Of a stretch of 64,000 bases of DNA, positions 61,628 through 64,000 are shown piece by piece. The notes beneath the pieces are model-generated. The model made no database searches. It worked only from the letters and a program-made list of their open reading frames with translations, and had not been told where the DNA came from. This DNA is from Penicillium oxalicum. Lineage: Eukaryota > Ascomycota > Eurotiomycetes > Eurotiales > Aspergillaceae. The DNA lies in assembly GCF_001723175.1 (NCBI RefSeq), contig NC_064655.1:1488001-1552000 (forward strand), in the 5' to 3' direction. The position numbers and the translations under genes are program-made. The first letter of the stretch is position 1; every line of letters begins with the position of its first letter.

Positions 61628-64000
61628 TCCTCGTATCATGCGTATGCCCCACGAACGAGCATCACAACTGGTTTTCTTCCATCATTCGAGAACGATCAAT
61701 CTTCGCAGCTGTGATGAGATGTATCAGGAGCTATGACATTTCCATCGGCATCGGCACTCGGGTTGACATCATAGATGAGCCTGTCACAATGGATCCTACG
61801 ATCGAAAAGACAACCCAATCAACTGCTCGGGCAGGATAGCAAACTTTCGTTGCTGTCAATAACATCGCCTGGGCAATTTTGTTGTCCTGTGGAGATGGTG
61901 TGTTGGCCACTCGATCGACTTGGTGCATGTCAATGGGTAAAAGAGGTATTCGTCGACTGTAGACCATAGGGTCTAGGCCAACCCAGCGGGCCCTTGTGGG
62001 TTGCACAGGAGGTATGGGACGAGGGGACACGATAGGTGGGATGGGATATGTTTCTCGACTCCCAATCTCACGTCCTTTTGTTCAACATTGAAGTGCACCA
62101 TGTACCATGTACACTGCTATTGACCGGGGACCTACGAAAGCTATCCTGTATATCAAATGACTCGTAAGAAAACACAGTCAGCCTACCGTGGAAATAATTT
62201 CCGCCAGCATGACTCGCCGGGGGGGGGAGTAAAGGTCGCGGACCAAAGTCATCAATATGTCGTTGGTGAATCCGTTAACCTTGTCCGCGGCGCCCGGTTT
62301 TCCTCCGACAGACTGACCTGGCCTGGCCGTCTTTCCAGCGATGGCCCACCATGTAAACAGCCCCAAACGGATAGCTACCTACGCGGCTGAGTGATGCAAG
62401 CCAACGAGGACCAAACGTGGCGGCTTCTCAGCCTCTTGATGGACATCCAATGAGATTAAATTGAGTTGCCCGATGAGCTTCTAAATTCCCATCTCAGCTC
62501 GAAAAGTTCAACCCAAACTAGAACAACGCCATGACTGACAACGGTCGGGCGCAAAGTGAGACTACCAGAGTACCAGGCTACCAGCAGCACCCCAAAAATA
62601 AGAACGGAAAAAAAAAACCACCTTCAGCCCTGTCGGTCCCAAATTTCCTCCCAAACGGTCGGAAAGATTTTCAATTCGCCGAGTCTCCAGACACTTTTGC
62701 GATGCGGCTCTGAATTTGGCGCCAAAAAAAAAAAACCGAAACATTTTTTATGGGTTGTTTGGTGTAGCCTAATCAGGACATTCATCCTAGACCGACTCAT
62801 TATTCTCTATGTCACGGCGGGTTGCAGATTGAACCATCAGACCATGGAACCATCATTCATCCTCGGAAAACTCCGTTGCTTGCTGCCCGAGGAGTGAAGA
62901 GACGGGAGACAAAGAAAATTTTTTTTTCCTTCTTGAGTCCCACTTGGTTCTTCCAAAGTGGGGATGGATATATCAAATGAGTGGAGACTTGATCCGCTAT
63001 TTTACTCTGGCAAAGAGCTCCTGGATGTGTTGAGAGTATGTATCTGTGGAATCAAGTATCGACGCTAAGAAATGCTGATCTCGACACCTGGTAAGAGAAT
63101 GCTAAGCGTACTTGATGACGAGGTATCGAGAATAGTGTCCGGGTCGGGTTAAGTGTAGCTTCATGGTAATTGACGTGCACAAAGGAATCAAGGTGGTGGA
63201 GCAAGATAAGGTTGGCCCTCCATGAATCATCATGGATGTTTATTTCCAGTCCTGGTAACTGTCACATATGCCTGAAGGATTTTCACGGTATCTCCATCAA
63301 CAGGGCTCCCACTGGGTACTGCCCATGAGGATCCACCTCATCCATTTCTCGGGTAGTTAGACTGGTGTCTGTATATCTCTCTCTCTTTGAGAGTGGCCAT
63401 GTAACCCAAATCTAACGTATTAGAGGATTTCAGGTTACTTCTTGAAAAAACACAAAGCCTGAGCAATACCGGATTTGATCCGGCTGAGCATGGATCAATT
63501 CGATCTGATCGTGCTCCGTACAAAGTTGCAGTGAGATTATTACCGGAAAGGGTTGGACTAGGCTGTGCTGAGCCGAGCCGAGCTGAGCCTCTTTTTTTTC
63601 AGCTCTGTGTAACTGGACATGTTTGCCTCATGCATCTGGCATAGAAATGGGGGCTGGCAAGGCACGTTTCGCGTTCTCGCGTTTCGGAAAGGCGCCCTCG
63701 TGGAGTGGGGGGGAAAGTCGAATCTGAGACACAGGCCATCGCGACAGCCCAACGCAGTGAATGCCAAGTTTTAGCCTCGCCCTGAAAAGTGGCTGTCCGA
63801 GCGTTGGTCTAATTTAACCCTTTCAAGGGTGAAGCTCACTCGCTAAGTTGGTGGGCAGTCATACAGTGTACGACGTGGGCGTTTATTTTGAAAAAAAAAA
63901 AGCCAAGGATGCGAGCGACATCCCTTTTGGAATGGGACACGACTCAGCGTTGGCTAAGCGGGCTCTCCTTTGGGAATAGCGTGGCTGGAGAGCGTTGAGT

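Larger units (their letters stand above)
58358..64000. other. Gene-free right end, 5.6 kb
   Basis: No gene supported. Holds a GGTA tetranucleotide run at 59879-59894, the A-run and C-run listed below, and ORFs of 60-117 codons with no domain. The most protein-like is on the minus strand at 61104-60907 (text LSSFAHEKWYAFDRLPIDF, then HWMTAHPGHMTLYGPQL), which lacks an ATG and clean splice partners. Could be a long intergenic region, a regulatory region or the site of lost genes. Confidence 0.45.

Overview
This is nuclear DNA of a filamentous ascomycete, most likely a member of the Eurotiales (Aspergillus/Penicillium type). Genes are short-spaced, carry many 50-150 bp introns with GTANGT...YAG borders, lie on both strands, and include fungus-specific families (Ker1/Rpa14, Ies1, RTA1-like, Zn2Cys6 factor). 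The genus call is inferred from gene content and structure; no search was run.

Left part (1-26.8 kb) is a dense housekeeping block: the 3' end of a CAAX protease (STE24), RNA polymerase I subunit Rpa14/Ker1, mitochondrial bL34, an M16C zinc metalloprotease (SDD3/YOL098C type), a Zw10/Dsl1-type tethering protein, the ribosome-assembly factor Ytm1, mitochondrial uS13, an ER cyclophilin B with two possible C-termini, a small spliced gene of unknown function, the DEAD-box translation factor Ded1, INO80 subunit Ies1, and a seven-exon sterol-glucosyltransferase-like gene. A decayed repeat-containing gene lies between Ded1 and Ies1. Zw10 and Ded1 each carry a one-base frame break in low-complexity sequence.

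Middle part (26.8-39.4 kb) is an accessory island: two RTA1-like seven-helix membrane genes in the same orientation around a Zn2Cys6 regulator gene, then relics: stop-riddled ORFs, a broken MFS transporter, a WD40 fragment of the STAND/NACHT kind, a 21-bp minisatellite, a solo LTR with target duplication, a second LTR-like copy, and between them a 333-bp element with about 40-bp inverted ends and a strong hairpin.

Right part (39.4-64 kb) holds, with wider spacing, an alpha/beta hydrolase, a quinone-oxidoreductase-like MDR enzyme, a secreted protein with 22 cysteines, an INSIG-family sterol regulator, the bifunctional purine enzyme ATIC, a secreted beta-lactamase-fold hydrolase and a second DEAD-box helicase. 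The last 5.6 kb has no gene I can support.

Themes: ribosome supply (Pol I, Ytm1, bL34m, uS13m, two helicases), ER quality and prenylation (STE24, CypB), and sterol/lipid handling (sterol glucosyltransferase, INSIG, RTA1-like). The most interesting signals are the alternative C-terminus of CypB (soluble RDEL form against membrane-anchored form), the decayed tandem-repeat gene at 19.4-20.4 kb, and the RTA1/Zn2Cys6/RTA1 arrangement. I did not find a clearly new biological system.
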